In this document: positions 17,551-26,320 of the stretch, in pieces
Numbering within the stretch: the stretch's first letter is position 1
How the letters are laid out: each line of letters opens with the position of its first letter
DNA from: Haladaptatus sp. DYF46
Lineage (GTDB): Archaea > Halobacteriota > Halobacteria > Halobacteriales > Haladaptataceae
Reading direction: 5' to 3'
NCBI RefSeq assembly: GCF_021083305.1
Contig: NZ_JAJFAY010000001.1
Location: 248,001 to 312,000 of the forward strand
DNA length: 64,000 nucleotides
Position numbers and translations under genes: made by a program
Notes under the pieces: generated by a model
What the model saw: the letters and a program-made list of their open reading frames with translations, nothing else
Databases searched by the model: none
What the model was told of the DNA's origin: nothing

Positions 17551-18141
17551 TTATCGATCACCCGAGCGGAGACGACGGCCCTGCGCACGCACGATGGCGA
17601 GCAGGTAACCGATGCCTGCTCGGACGTCGTCCCCCGAGAGCGACCGCAGGAACCCGAACGCCCCGACGGGTTTCGTCTCCCGTTCGGCTTCGTCGATGGC
17701 ACGGAACAACCGGTTCAGTCCGTCGACCGTCGTCTCGTTGATTTCGAGCGCCGAGAGCGTTCCCGCCATCTCGATGAGGTCGTCGAGTCGTCCGTCGCGC
17801 TGGAGTTCGAGGACGGATTCGAGGGCTTCCGCGAGGTCCTCGCCGTTCTCTCCGACACCCTCGGCGAGCGCAACCGTCCCCTCCGTCGAGAGTCCGTCTG
17901 CGGCCTCGACGAGCGTGACCAACGACTGCGTGACGTTGTCGACGTCTCGTTCGTCCGCGCTCGCGATGACGAGAATTGCCGTCTCGATGACGTTCTCGAG
18001 TTCCTCCGTGTACTCCGCGGCGTCGGCGTAATCCCCGCCGTAGGCCTCGAGGACCGCTCGCAGTGCTTCCTCACCCTCTTGCGGACGTTCCGGTTCGACG
18101 TTCAGCGCGTCGTCCGGGACGCCGGTGGTCGGTTTCGCCAT
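17551..18141 (-). CDS. DUF1641 protein of the formate dehydrogenase cluster
   Basis: A 196-residue helical, acidic protein starting MAKPTTGVPDD; the longer frame overlaps fdhF and is rejected. The middle has a tandem helical DUF1641 pattern (LALAEGVGEN..., LLDLIEMAGTL-like, FLRSLSGDDVRAGIGYLL), as in the YrhD-type proteins placed beside formate dehydrogenase in Bacillus. It begins one base after the stop of the molybdopterin subunit, so it is part of that operon. It may act in assembly or as an accessory subunit; no cofactor motif is present. Confidence 0.78.
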   Translation of the reverse strand: MAKPTTGVPDDALNVEPERPQEGEEALRAVLEAYGGDYADAAEYTEELENVIETAILVIASADERDVDNVTQSLVTLVEAADGLSTEGTVALAEGVGENGEDLAEALESVLELQRDGRLDDLIEMAGTLSALEINETTVDGLNRLFRAIDEAERETKPVGAFGFLRSLSGDDVRAGIGYLLAIVRAQGRRLRSGDR

Positions 18142-18142
18142 C

Positions 18143-20437
18143 TCAGTCGTCCCCCGAGATCGGTTCCGTCTGGTCGTATTCGATGTCCTCGGAGTCGCCT
18201 TCGAACGGCGTAACGCGGACGGCCGACATCTTGAACTCCGGCGTCGCCGCATCCGGGTCGAGACTCTCGTGGTTCGTGAGTCTGTTCACGCACGTCTCCG
18301 CGAAGTGAATCGGCGCGAAAACCGTCCCCGACCCGATGCGGGCCGTCACCTGTGCGGGCACCGTTATTTCGCCGCGCCGGGACTCGATCGTCACGAGGTC
18401 GCCGTCTTCGATTCCGTGGTTCGCCGCGTCCTCCGGGTTGATCTCCACGAAGTCGCTGTCGTTGTAGTGTTGGATGCCCTCTTCCGGATGTGTCATCGTC
18501 CCCGTGTGGTACTGGTAGAGGACCCGACCGGTCGTGAGCGAGAACGGATACTCCTCGTCCGGGAGTTCGCCGGGTTCGCCGTAGCCGACGCCGACGAGGT
18601 TCGCCTTCCCGTCCGCCGTGTTGAACTCGTCCTCGTACAGGCGCTCCGTTCCGGGGTGGTCGAAGTCGTAACAGGGCCACTGGACGCCGCCCTCTTCCTC
18701 GACGCGCTCCTGCGTAATGCCGCCGTAGATCGGGGTCAACCGGCGCATCTCCTCCATGATTTCCGCGGTGTCCTCGTACGCCCACTCGCGTCCCATCCGG
18801 TTCGCTATCTCCTGAAGGATGACCCAATCGGGTTTCGAATCGCCCTTCCGGTCGATGACCTGCTTTACCATCTGGACGCGGCGATCCGTGTTGGTGAACG
18901 TCCCCGTCTTCTCGAGGAAGGAACACGCGGGCAGGACCACGTCCGCGAACCGCGCCGTGTCGTTCAAAAAGAGGTCCTGTACGACGAGGAACTCCATCCC
19001 TTCTAACACCTCGGAGGCGTGATTCGCGCCCGGTTCCGAGAGCGAGGGGTTCTCGCCGATGCAGTACATGCCTCGAATATCCCCGCGGTCCGCCGCGAGG
19101 AACATCTCAGTCGTGTAGTATCCCGGTTCGGGAGCGATTTCACAGTCCCACGCCTCCTCGAATTTCCGCCGGTTCTCGTCGTCCGTGACGGACTGGTAGC
19201 CGGGGAAGTTGTCCGGAAGCGGTCCCATGTCACCGCCGCCGCCCTGGACGTTGTTTTGCCCGCGGAAGGGGGAGACGCCCGTTCCGGGCTTTCCGAGATT
19301 TCCGGTGATGGCGGCGAGGTTCGCCATCGAGAGGATGTTCTCCGTCCCGTGGGAGTGTTCGGTCAGACCCAGCGTCCATCCGAACACGACGCGGTCGGCC
19401 GCAGCGATCGTCTCAGCGGCCGACCGGATGTCCGCCGGTGGTACGCCCGTAACTTCCTCGACGTACTCCGGCGTGAACGCTTGGACCGACTCTTTCACGT
19501 CCTCGAACCCGGTCGTCCGCTCCGCGACGAACTCCTCGTCGTGGAGGTCGTTTTCGATGATGTAGCGGACCAGTCCGTTGATCCAGACTTGGTCGAATCC
19601 CGGCCGGACCTGCGTATACTGGGTGGCGTACTCCGCGATTTGGACCTTCCGCGGATCGAAGACGATGAGGTCGTTCCCGGCTTTCACGCGCTGTTTGATG
19701 CGCGTCGCGAGGACCGGGTGAGCCTCCGTCGTGTTCGACCCGGTGAGGAAGATGCAGTCCGCCTGCTCGAAGTCCTTCGTCGACACGGACGCCGCCCCGT
19801 ACCCGTACGCGCGAGCGAGACCGGCGACGGTCGAGGAGTGACAGAGTCGGTTACAGTTGTCGACGGTGTTCGTCCCGAGGACCTGCCGGGCGAACTTGCC
19901 CATCAGGTAGTTCTCCTCGTTCGTCGCCTTCGAGGACGCGATGACGCTCATCGCCTGCCCGCCGTGCTCGTCGATGATGTCCCGAAAGCCCTCCACCACT
20001 CGGTCGTAGGCCTCTTCCCAGGAGGCGCGCCGGAACTCGTCGTTTTCGTTGCGGACGAGCGGCGACGTCAGTCGTCCCTCGCTGTCCACGAAGTCGTAAC
20101 TGAACTTCCCCTTCACGCACGTCGAAATACCGTTCACGGGCGCTTTTTCCGGGTCGGTCGGCCGGGTAGCGAGGACTTCGTCACCGTCCGTGTACACGTC
20201 GAACCGACATCCGACGGCGCAGTAGCCACAGGTGGTGTCCTCGACGGTCAGGTCGGACAGCCGTTTCTCGCCGATTTGCGAGGCGATGTCGAACAGTTTC
20301 CCCTCCGGCAGCGTCCCCGCCGCCGCCCCTTCGGCGACGTGCTCGACGTTCTCCAGTGCTTGCTTTCGGGCGGTCTGCATATAGCCTGCCACGCCCTCTT
20401 TCTCTTCGTTCTCGGTGGCGTTCTCCGTGTTCGTCAT
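18143..20437 (-). CDS. fdhF: Formate dehydrogenase, molybdopterin catalytic subunit
   Basis: A 764-residue protein from ATG at 20437, which overlaps the preceding stop (ATGA); a TTG six bases upstream is less likely. A 4Fe-4S site is formed by C70, C73, C77 and C107 (TTCGYCAVGC, ISTCVKGKF). The active-site loop CNRLCHSSTVAGL has cysteine (C199) where other formate dehydrogenases carry selenocysteine, followed by the conserved histidine. Molybdopterin-binding motifs include LTGSNTTEAHP, VFDPRKV and, at the C-terminus, LTTGRVLYQYHTGTMT. It oxidises formate to carbon dioxide and passes electrons to the NuoG-like subunit. No twin-arginine signal is seen, so it is cytoplasmic. Confidence 0.93.
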   Translation of the reverse strand: MTNTENATENEEKEGVAGYMQTARKQALENVEHVAEGAAAGTLPEGKLFDIASQIGEKRLSDLTVEDTTCGYCAVGCRFDVYTDGDEVLATRPTDPEKAPVNGISTCVKGKFSYDFVDSEGRLTSPLVRNENDEFRRASWEEAYDRVVEGFRDIIDEHGGQAMSVIASSKATNEENYLMGKFARQVLGTNTVDNCNRLCHSSTVAGLARAYGYGAASVSTKDFEQADCIFLTGSNTTEAHPVLATRIKQRVKAGNDLIVFDPRKVQIAEYATQYTQVRPGFDQVWINGLVRYIIENDLHDEEFVAERTTGFEDVKESVQAFTPEYVEEVTGVPPADIRSAAETIAAADRVVFGWTLGLTEHSHGTENILSMANLAAITGNLGKPGTGVSPFRGQNNVQGGGGDMGPLPDNFPGYQSVTDDENRRKFEEAWDCEIAPEPGYYTTEMFLAADRGDIRGMYCIGENPSLSEPGANHASEVLEGMEFLVVQDLFLNDTARFADVVLPACSFLEKTGTFTNTDRRVQMVKQVIDRKGDSKPDWVILQEIANRMGREWAYEDTAEIMEEMRRLTPIYGGITQERVEEEGGVQWPCYDFDHPGTERLYEDEFNTADGKANLVGVGYGEPGELPDEEYPFSLTTGRVLYQYHTGTMTHPEEGIQHYNDSDFVEINPEDAANHGIEDGDLVTIESRRGEITVPAQVTARIGSGTVFAPIHFAETCVNRLTNHESLDPDAATPEFKMSAVRVTPFEGDSEDIEYDQTEPISGDD

Positions 20438-21351
20438 GGCCAATCCCTCCCCTCGGTGTCGTCGTCGATTTCACGGCGCTGTTCCGTCACCTCGTCGGCT
20501 TTCATCGGCGTCATCGGTCCCTTCTGCACGTTCGCCGACTCGATTACCTCGCCGACGCTGTTCTTCTGGGTGAAGCCGGGGAACGGGATGGTCGTCGCGT
20601 CCTCGATGCCCTTTTCGACGAGACTGCCCGTCGGACAGACCGAGACGCAGTGTCCACAGGAGACGCACGTCGACTTCTCCATCGTCTCGGCCCCGTTCTG
20701 GAAGCCGATACGTGTATCTCCACCGTGTCCCTCCATTCGGAGGACGCCCTCGACCTGCACGTCGTTGCAGGCCTCCACGCAGCGGTTACAGAGGATGCAC
20801 TTGTTGCGGTCGATCTGAATGAAGTCGTGGGAATCGTCGATCGGCTCGTATTCGTCGCGGTCGTCGAGCACACCGTACCTCGGTTCGACGACGTCGTTCT
20901 CGATGGAGACGTCCTGCAGATCACAGCGACCGTTCTTCCCGCAGGTCGTGCAGCGGAGGTTGTGGTCCGAGAGCACGAGGTCGAGGTTGACGTCGCGCGC
21001 CTCCGACGCCGATGCCGCGTCGGTCGAAATCGACAGGCCGTCCTCGGCGGGCGTGCTACACGCCGGAACGATTCCGTCCTCCGCCTCGACCATGCACGTC
21101 CGGCACTCGCTTCGCGGCCCGATGTCCTGTCTGTCGTAGTGACAGAGCGCGGGCACGTATTCGGCGGTTTCGACGGCCTCGATAGCGTCGAGGAGCGTCG
21201 AACCGGTCTCGACCGTCACGTCCTCCCCGTCGACCGTTACGGTCGCCGTCTCCGCGCTCGTCACGTCGGGGTCCGTCGCCGTTCCCGGCGCGATGGTTTC
21301 CGTCAATGGCGGTACGTCGGATTCCGAATGCGGTGATTCCTGTGAACTCAT
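20434..21351 (-). CDS. NuoG/HoxU-like iron-sulfur subunit of formate dehydrogenase
   Basis: A 305-residue protein from Met at 21351, where the ATG overlaps the stop of the NuoF-like gene; the frame opens further upstream. It carries a 2Fe-2S ferredoxin domain (ALCHYDRQDIGPRSECRTCM and VPACSTP), the NuoG His/Cys3 cluster region (CTTCGKNGRCDLQ) and a two-[4Fe-4S] ferredoxin domain (NKCILCNRCVEACNDVQ and STCVSCGHCVSVCPTGSL). It is an electron-transfer chain between the molybdopterin subunit and the NuoF-like subunit. Overlapping ends with both neighbours indicate one operon. Confidence 0.88.
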   Translation of the reverse strand: MSSQESPHSESDVPPLTETIAPGTATDPDVTSAETATVTVDGEDVTVETGSTLLDAIEAVETAEYVPALCHYDRQDIGPRSECRTCMVEAEDGIVPACSTPAEDGLSISTDAASASEARDVNLDLVLSDHNLRCTTCGKNGRCDLQDVSIENDVVEPRYGVLDDRDEYEPIDDSHDFIQIDRNKCILCNRCVEACNDVQVEGVLRMEGHGGDTRIGFQNGAETMEKSTCVSCGHCVSVCPTGSLVEKGIEDATTIPFPGFTQKNSVGEVIESANVQKGPMTPMKADEVTEQRREIDDDTEGRDWP

Positions 21352-22844
21352 GGTTTCGCCCTCTTCGGTTTCGTTTCCGTCTCCGTGGTCGTGGAACATT
21401 GGCCCGCCGGACACTCCCCGTTCGCGTGTGCCTCGAAGACATCGCCGAATTCGGAGAGTCCCGTTCGAACCGGCCGCGGCGCGTGCTGGCCGAACGTGCA
21501 GATACTCGTCGATTCCATCACGCGTAGCAGTTCCTCGATTTTCGCATGGTCGAGATCCCCGTCGTAGATGTCTCGGAGGAGTTCGCTCAGTTGCGTCGAG
21601 CCCTCACGACACGGAACACAGCGCCCGCAGTTCGCGTCCGCGGCGAACTGGGTCCGCTTGCCGACGAACGCCACCGGACAGCGGTCGGGGCCAACGACTT
21701 CGAGTACGCCGTCCGTGCCGAGATCCCGCTCGGCGAGCGCATCCGGATCGGGTGTGACGTCGAGATCGCGCGTGAGGCCGCCGAACCGCCCGCCGACGAG
21801 GACACCCGTGTACTCCGTGACACCCGCGGCCGTCACCGCATCTCCGATCGAACTCGTCTCCGGAACTTCGAACGTCATCTCGTCCGCGTCACCGGCGACC
21901 GTTATCACGCGCGTCGCCGACTCGTCGCCGCGAACCGCCGCGGCGACGTGCGCAAACGTCCGGGCCGTGTGGACCACGGTGGGTTCGCCGAAGACGCCCT
22001 CGACATCCGGGCCGGGCGGTCGGAGGCGTGCTTCGAGACGGTGATTGCCCTCCACGGCCTCGATGGCCATCGTCGGTTCCGCCGAGCGGTAGGCCGTCGG
22101 CCCCGGGACGACGGCGATATCGGTCGGGAAATCCGGATACGCGGAAACCGCCGTTTCGAGCGTTTGGCGAGCCGTTTCGTCGTCTTCGCTGACGTACACG
22201 AAGACCCGTGCGGCGTCGACCACGCGTGCGACGTGGGCGGCACCCTCCAGTACGGAGAAGGGATCGCTCTCGGCCAGAAGGACGTCTCCGGGGTTCCCGT
22301 GTGCGTTCAGGACGATCGCCGGATCACCGTCGCGGTCGCGGACTCCCTCCCAGAGCGGGCCCACGGGCTCGTCCGCGCTCCAGTCGCCCCATCCTCGTCC
22401 GAGAGTATCCCCCGCGGCATCGAGCACCGATTCCGGCGACGCATCCGAAAACCCGACGGTCTCGGCGTAGGACTCCGGGACGGTCGGGTCCACCCATCCG
22501 CAGCGGGCGAGCACCGACCGGTCGTCCCGGAATCCGTCGAGATCGGGCACCGGAAAGCGAGTCGAGTCCGCGTGTGTCACCGACGCGTCCCCATCCGAAA
22601 GCGAGTTGCTCGCGTCACCGAGCGCCACCGCGATGGTTCGGGCATCCCGTGTGGTGGCGTTCGTGTAGAATACCGCTCTCCCCTCGTTCATCACGATGAG
22701 AAGCGGCTCTATCGCCGGGGAACCCGTCGACCCGACTTCGACGACGGGTACGTCCGTCTGGTCCCTCGCGGTCGCGGCGATTTGCTCCGCACCGTGACCG
22801 GCGACCCGTACGACCGGTCGTTCTGTGTGCATAGTTTTGGACAT
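21348..22844 (-). CDS. NuoF/HoxF-like subunit with degenerate FMN/NADH site
   Basis: A 498-residue protein starting MSKTMHTERP; the frame opens earlier in the promoter region. The C-terminal third keeps the 4Fe-4S domain of NuoF (C406, C409, C412, C449; CGRCVPCREGS and STSICTFG) and the SLBB-like segment before it. The FMN/NADH part is unusual: where the glycine-rich loop GRGGAGFPTG is expected, residues about 140-165 read LDAAGDTLGRGWGDW, and the AYICGEETAL motif is replaced by AYRSAEPTMAI. It is the first gene of the formate dehydrogenase operon. The electron acceptor may therefore not be NAD; this is inference. Confidence 0.82.
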   Translation of the reverse strand: MSKTMHTERPVVRVAGHGAEQIAATARDQTDVPVVEVGSTGSPAIEPLLIVMNEGRAVFYTNATTRDARTIAVALGDASNSLSDGDASVTHADSTRFPVPDLDGFRDDRSVLARCGWVDPTVPESYAETVGFSDASPESVLDAAGDTLGRGWGDWSADEPVGPLWEGVRDRDGDPAIVLNAHGNPGDVLLAESDPFSVLEGAAHVARVVDAARVFVYVSEDDETARQTLETAVSAYPDFPTDIAVVPGPTAYRSAEPTMAIEAVEGNHRLEARLRPPGPDVEGVFGEPTVVHTARTFAHVAAAVRGDESATRVITVAGDADEMTFEVPETSSIGDAVTAAGVTEYTGVLVGGRFGGLTRDLDVTPDPDALAERDLGTDGVLEVVGPDRCPVAFVGKRTQFAADANCGRCVPCREGSTQLSELLRDIYDGDLDHAKIEELLRVMESTSICTFGQHAPRPVRTGLSEFGDVFEAHANGECPAGQCSTTTETETKPKRAKP

Positions 22845-23079
22845 TGAGTAACGTATATGGTCGTTTAATGTAGACGAACGATAAATAACTATTCCCGAAA
22901 TCGACCCCGAAACGATGCTCTCCAACGGATGTCTACCCGTCGGACCCACACCGATTCGACCCTCTACCACCGTCCGGCGATGCGGTCGAATCGATTGTGG
23001 TTCCGGCAAGTCCGGCAGGTGGATTCGATAAGGTCCTCCATCAGTATCCGAACATGATTTATGAGAACAACGAAAACAT

Positions 23080-23096
23080 TTATTATTGTATAATAA
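23080..23096. promoter_or_regulatory. 17-bp palindrome in the formate-gene divergent promoter
   Basis: TTATTAT and ATAATAA flank a three-base centre, making a 7-3-7 perfect inverted repeat, and a second short palindrome (AATAAATTATT) overlaps its right edge. It ends 16 bases before the ATG of the transporter in a very AT-rich stretch that separates the transporter from the NuoF-like gene. It could be a regulator operator or part of the basal promoter; its symmetry favours an operator. Confidence 0.5.
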
Positions 23097-23112
23097 ATTA
23101 TTAACTAGTCGA

Positions 23113-24396
23113 ATGTCAACAAGGAACTCGGATAAAAATCGATGGCTCATCGCCGCCTCGGCCGTCGCGATTCACCTGTCGATCGGTAGCATCTACGCGT
23201 ACAGTATCTACCAAATACCGCTGAACGAGACGGAGGGATGGAGTACGTCGAGCGTAACCCTCGCGTTCTCCATCGCCGTCTTCGTCCTCGGGGTCACGGC
23301 CGCCTTCCTCGGAAAGTACGTCGAGGAATACGGTCCGCGAAAAGCCGGCTTGGCGGCGGCCGTCCTATACGGCCTCGGGATGATCGGATCGGGACTCAGC
23401 GTGCAACTCGGAAGTCTTCCGCTGTTTCTCGCCACGTTCGGCGTCATCGGCGGAATGGGAATCGGGCTGGGATACATCTCCCCGATCGGAACGCTGGTCG
23501 AGTGGTTCCCCGATCGACGCGGAATGGCGACGGGACTCGCCGTTATGGGCTTCGGCGCTGGCGCGCTCCTCACCGGTCCGCTCGGAAACTTCCTGATCCA
23601 GAATTACGGGGTCTCGACTGCGTTTTTCGCCCTCGGCGTCCTTTACTTCGTCCTCATGTCGTTGGGCGCGAGCTACCTCGCGAAGCCCGAGAAGGGATGG
23701 CTCCCCGACGGAATGCACGACATGGAGGACGCACAGGAGAAGGCAAAGGGTGCGCTACGGGGACTCGATGTCCACACCGCCGCCGAAGCGCGCACGTCAC
23801 CACGGTTCTACATGGTCTGGCTCATCATATTCATCAACGTCTCCGCGGGCATCATGCTGCTCGCGTTCGCATCGCCGATGCTCCAGCAAATCGGCGGTGC
23901 CACCGCCACGACGGCCGCGTTCATCACCGGCTACATCGGTATCTTCAACGGCGGTGGCCGCATCGCCTGGGCCACCCTGTCGGACTACATCGGCCGGACG
24001 ACCACGTACGCGGCGTTCATGGTCATCCAGATCGCCGCATTCTTCGTGATGCCGCAGGTGTCGGGCGTCTGGATTTTGACGGCGCTCATGTTCCTCGTCA
24101 TCACCTGCTACGGCGGCGGGTTCGCCTGTCTCCCGGCGTACCTCAGCGACCTCTTCGGCACGAAGGAAGTCAGCGCCATTCACGGCTACGCCCTCACGGC
24201 GTGGGGCTTCGCCGGCGTCGCCGGTCCGCAACTCGCCTCGTTCGTTCTCGAATCGACGGGGAGTTACACGAACGCGCTATACGTCATGAACGTCGCCCTC
24301 GTCATCGGACTCCTCACGGTCGGGGTTCTCCGCTGGCGAATCGGCAAACTTCAGGACGACCGGACGAAGAAAGCGACCCCCGTGACCACCGACTGA
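23113..24396 (+). CDS. Oxalate/formate-antiporter (OFA) family MFS transporter
   Basis: A 427-residue, twelve-helix major-facilitator protein starting MSTRNSDKNRW; an earlier Met at 23086 falls within the palindromic promoter region. Family marks include HLSIGSIYAYSIYQIPL in helix 1, the loop GPRKAGLAAAVLYG, WFPDRRGMATGLAVMGFGAG, and NGGGRIAWATLSDYIGR between helices 8 and 9. The OFA family exchanges oxalate, formate or related small acids. It is divergent from the formate dehydrogenase operon, so formate uptake is the likely job. Confidence 0.88.
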   Translation: MSTRNSDKNRWLIAASAVAIHLSIGSIYAYSIYQIPLNETEGWSTSSVTLAFSIAVFVLGVTAAFLGKYVEEYGPRKAGLAAAVLYGLGMIGSGLSVQLGSLPLFLATFGVIGGMGIGLGYISPIGTLVEWFPDRRGMATGLAVMGFGAGALLTGPLGNFLIQNYGVSTAFFALGVLYFVLMSLGASYLAKPEKGWLPDGMHDMEDAQEKAKGALRGLDVHTAAEARTSPRFYMVWLIIFINVSAGIMLLAFASPMLQQIGGATATTAAFITGYIGIFNGGGRIAWATLSDYIGRTTTYAAFMVIQIAAFFVMPQVSGVWILTALMFLVITCYGGGFACLPAYLSDLFGTKEVSAIHGYALTAWGFAGVAGPQLASFVLESTGSYTNALYVMNVALVIGLLTVGVLRWRIGKLQDDRTKKATPVTTD

Positions 24397-24746
24397 TTCC
24401 GATACCGTTCTTCATCGAGGCCCCATTCGGCGTATTTCTCACTCGGTAGTCGATGAGATGCCGGCTTGCGTTTTGACCGCTAACAAAACGCCCGTCAGAG
24501 AACGACGTTTCACCGTCGGGAATCACGGTCAAACAGCTAGCCGATTTTTCCCGCCTCCTATAAGCGGCAGTGGACTATCCCAAAAGCATCCATTCAACGG
24601 CCTCTGTTGGATCCCTATTCGTTAGACACGTTTCTAAGTGACCACTGACAAACGCAGCGTGCGAATTTACCAACCATATTCCCAGAGGAGTCGTTATTCA
24701 CTCGAGAAATCCTTAGCGTTAACTACCGGTGAAGCATGCTCATCCC
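24397..24746. other. Boundary stretch before the accessory region
   Basis: 350 bases with no supported gene. Composition shifts from GC-rich core-like DNA to AT-richer DNA across this interval, marking the left edge of the regulator-rich region that runs to about 31.45 kb. I found no tRNA or obvious direct repeat here. Confidence 0.4.
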
Positions 24747-24986
24747 ATGACGATTACTACTGAGTTTCTCCTCAGTTCACCGTCTCTCCCACTCGTGAGT
24801 ATCACTGAGACACTCCAGCCAGACCAGTTTGAGTGCGTTCACGGGCTGTGTTTCGAACAGGACGCCCGGATGTTCATCGTCAAAATTGATTCCGAAGCCG
24901 ACCTAGAAGCTCTGGACGAAATTTCGGAGGTGACAACGATTGGCCACCTGTTGCATCGCCAGACTCACCGAGTACGCACGTGCTGA
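24747..24986 (+). pseudogene. Truncated Bat-type regulator (N-terminal domain only)
   Basis: A 79-residue frame beginning MTITTEFLLSS. It resembles the N-terminal sensor domain of haloarchaeal HTH-10 regulators: a first strand, a Pro-rich loop, then ARMFIVKIDSEADLEALDE and a closing TTIGHL strand. The frame stops before any further sensor domain or the HTH-10, which normally follow within about 210 residues. I read this as a gene remnant, though a free-standing small domain cannot be excluded. Confidence 0.5.
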
Positions 24987-25192
24987 CTACCGTCGCAGAC
25001 GCGAAGGGATGTAGGACGGATGAACTAAGCTCATTGTACGATGTGATCAACCCGGAAGCCCTCCATGAGCTTTTTGCGACACGGGCTGATGGCACGACGC
25101 GAACATATGGCTCTATCTCGTTTCAATACGCCGGGTACTGGGTAAAAGTGTCTGGTGAGGGAGAGGTGAGCCTTGAGATCGATGACTCATAG
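24980..25192 (+). CDS. HalOD1 output-domain protein, GTG start
   Basis: A 70-residue HalOD1 module: TTVADAKGCRTDELSSLYDV, then INPEALHELF and the strand pair FQYAGYWVKVSGEGEV. The frame is open upstream without an ATG, so the GTG at 24980, overlapping the end of the truncated Bat fragment, is the most economical start. A longer N-terminus lost by recombination is possible because the residues just upstream (SPDSPSTHVL) also look HalOD1-like. Confidence 0.65.
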   Translation: MLTTVADAKGCRTDELSSLYDVINPEALHELFATRADGTTRTYGSISFQYAGYWVKVSGEGEVSLEIDDS

Positions 25193-25298
25193 GAAACCAC
25201 GGATCGATACTCGGGAGCAACGCTGCTCTCGTGGGTATCACTGAGAAATCGGACAGAGGGCTTAACCACTTTGAGATCTTATATATCGTGGCTAACCA

Positions 25299-26255
25299 AT
25301 GATGCGCCCTTCCCGTCGGAGAGAACGCGATGAGACCGAGCACAATGCAGATGAACATGAGGGCGTCCAGGGTTGTCCCGAGTGCGATTCAGAAACGCTG
25401 CTTACGAGCGCAGACGGAAGTGAAACCGTCTGTGAGACCTGTGGGTTAATCGTTGAGGAAGAGGCTGTTGACCCTGGACCAGAGTGGCGGGCCTTCAATC
25501 ACCAGGAGCGCCAACAGAAGTCCCGAGTTGGTGCACCGATAACCGAGGCAATGCACGATAAGGGCCTCACAACGAACATCGATTGGAAAGATATGGACGC
25601 CGCCGGTAACGTGTTGTCCGCTGACAAACGCAGCCAGATGCACCGGCTCCGCAAATGGCAAGGACGTATCCGAACGAAAGATGCCAGCGAACGCAACCTC
25701 AAATTTGCGCTCTCCGAGATCGACCGGATGGCGAGCGCACTCGGTATTCCGCGATCGGTTCGCGAAGTCGCCTGTGTTCTGTACCGTCGCGCACTCGACG
25801 AAGATCTGATTCGTGGTCGCTCGATCGAAGGGATCGCGACCTGTTGCTTGTATGCGGCGTGTCGAAGCGAAAACATTCCTCGGAGTCTCGAGGAGATTGC
25901 AGATGTGTCGCGTGTGGAACGGAGAGAAATTAGCCGCTCATACACGTATCTCGGACGGGAACTCGGGCTCGAAATACGACCGGTCGACCCGAAACAGTAT
26001 ATCCCTCGATTCTGTTCGGACCTCGGGAGTAGCGACGCTGTCGAAGCGAAAACAAACGAAATTCTCGACACTGTCTCATCAAAGGGGCTGCTATCGGGAA
26101 AATCGCCCACTAGTTGTGCCGCTGCAGCGATTTATGCTGCGTCACTCCTGTGTGGTGAGAAAGAAACACAGCGTGCGGTCGCTGCGGCGACACAGGTCAC
26201 CGAAGTTACCATCCGTAATCACTATCAAGAACAGCTCGATGCGCTCGGTCTCTAG
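25299..26255 (+). CDS. tfb: Transcription initiation factor B (TFB)
   Basis: A 318-residue TFIIB homologue. The zinc ribbon (CPECDSETLL then ETVCETCGLIVEE) is followed by the B-reader/linker (GPEWRAFN...SRVGAPIT), then two cyclin repeats (about 120-215, with EIDRMASALGIPRSVREVA, and about 220-318, with SPTSCAAAAIYAASLL). It recruits RNA polymerase to TBP-bound promoters. Haloarchaea carry several TFBs; this one lies in a regulator-rich, AT-richer region and may be an accessory, condition-specific copy. Its acidic N-terminal extension before the ribbon is short. Confidence 0.93.
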   Translation: MMRPSRRRERDETEHNADEHEGVQGCPECDSETLLTSADGSETVCETCGLIVEEEAVDPGPEWRAFNHQERQQKSRVGAPITEAMHDKGLTTNIDWKDMDAAGNVLSADKRSQMHRLRKWQGRIRTKDASERNLKFALSEIDRMASALGIPRSVREVACVLYRRALDEDLIRGRSIEGIATCCLYAACRSENIPRSLEEIADVSRVERREISRSYTYLGRELGLEIRPVDPKQYIPRFCSDLGSSDAVEAKTNEILDTVSSKGLLSGKSPTSCAAAAIYAASLLCGEKETQRAVAAATQVTEVTIRNHYQEQLDALGL

Positions 26256-26320
26256 TAACACAAATCATTTTCGTCGGAGTATTCTATAGACAACGGATCA
26301 CGGTCACGACGAAGGTCCAC

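Noticed and set aside
19019-20818. A 599-residue plus-strand frame
   Set aside because: Antisense of the formate dehydrogenase genes; composition is a mirror of the real gene and it has no recognisable motif.
25279-25286. TTATATAT as TATA box of tfb
   Set aside because: It lies only 12 bases before the ATG, so transcription from it would start inside the gene; the true promoter is probably further upstream or the start is later.
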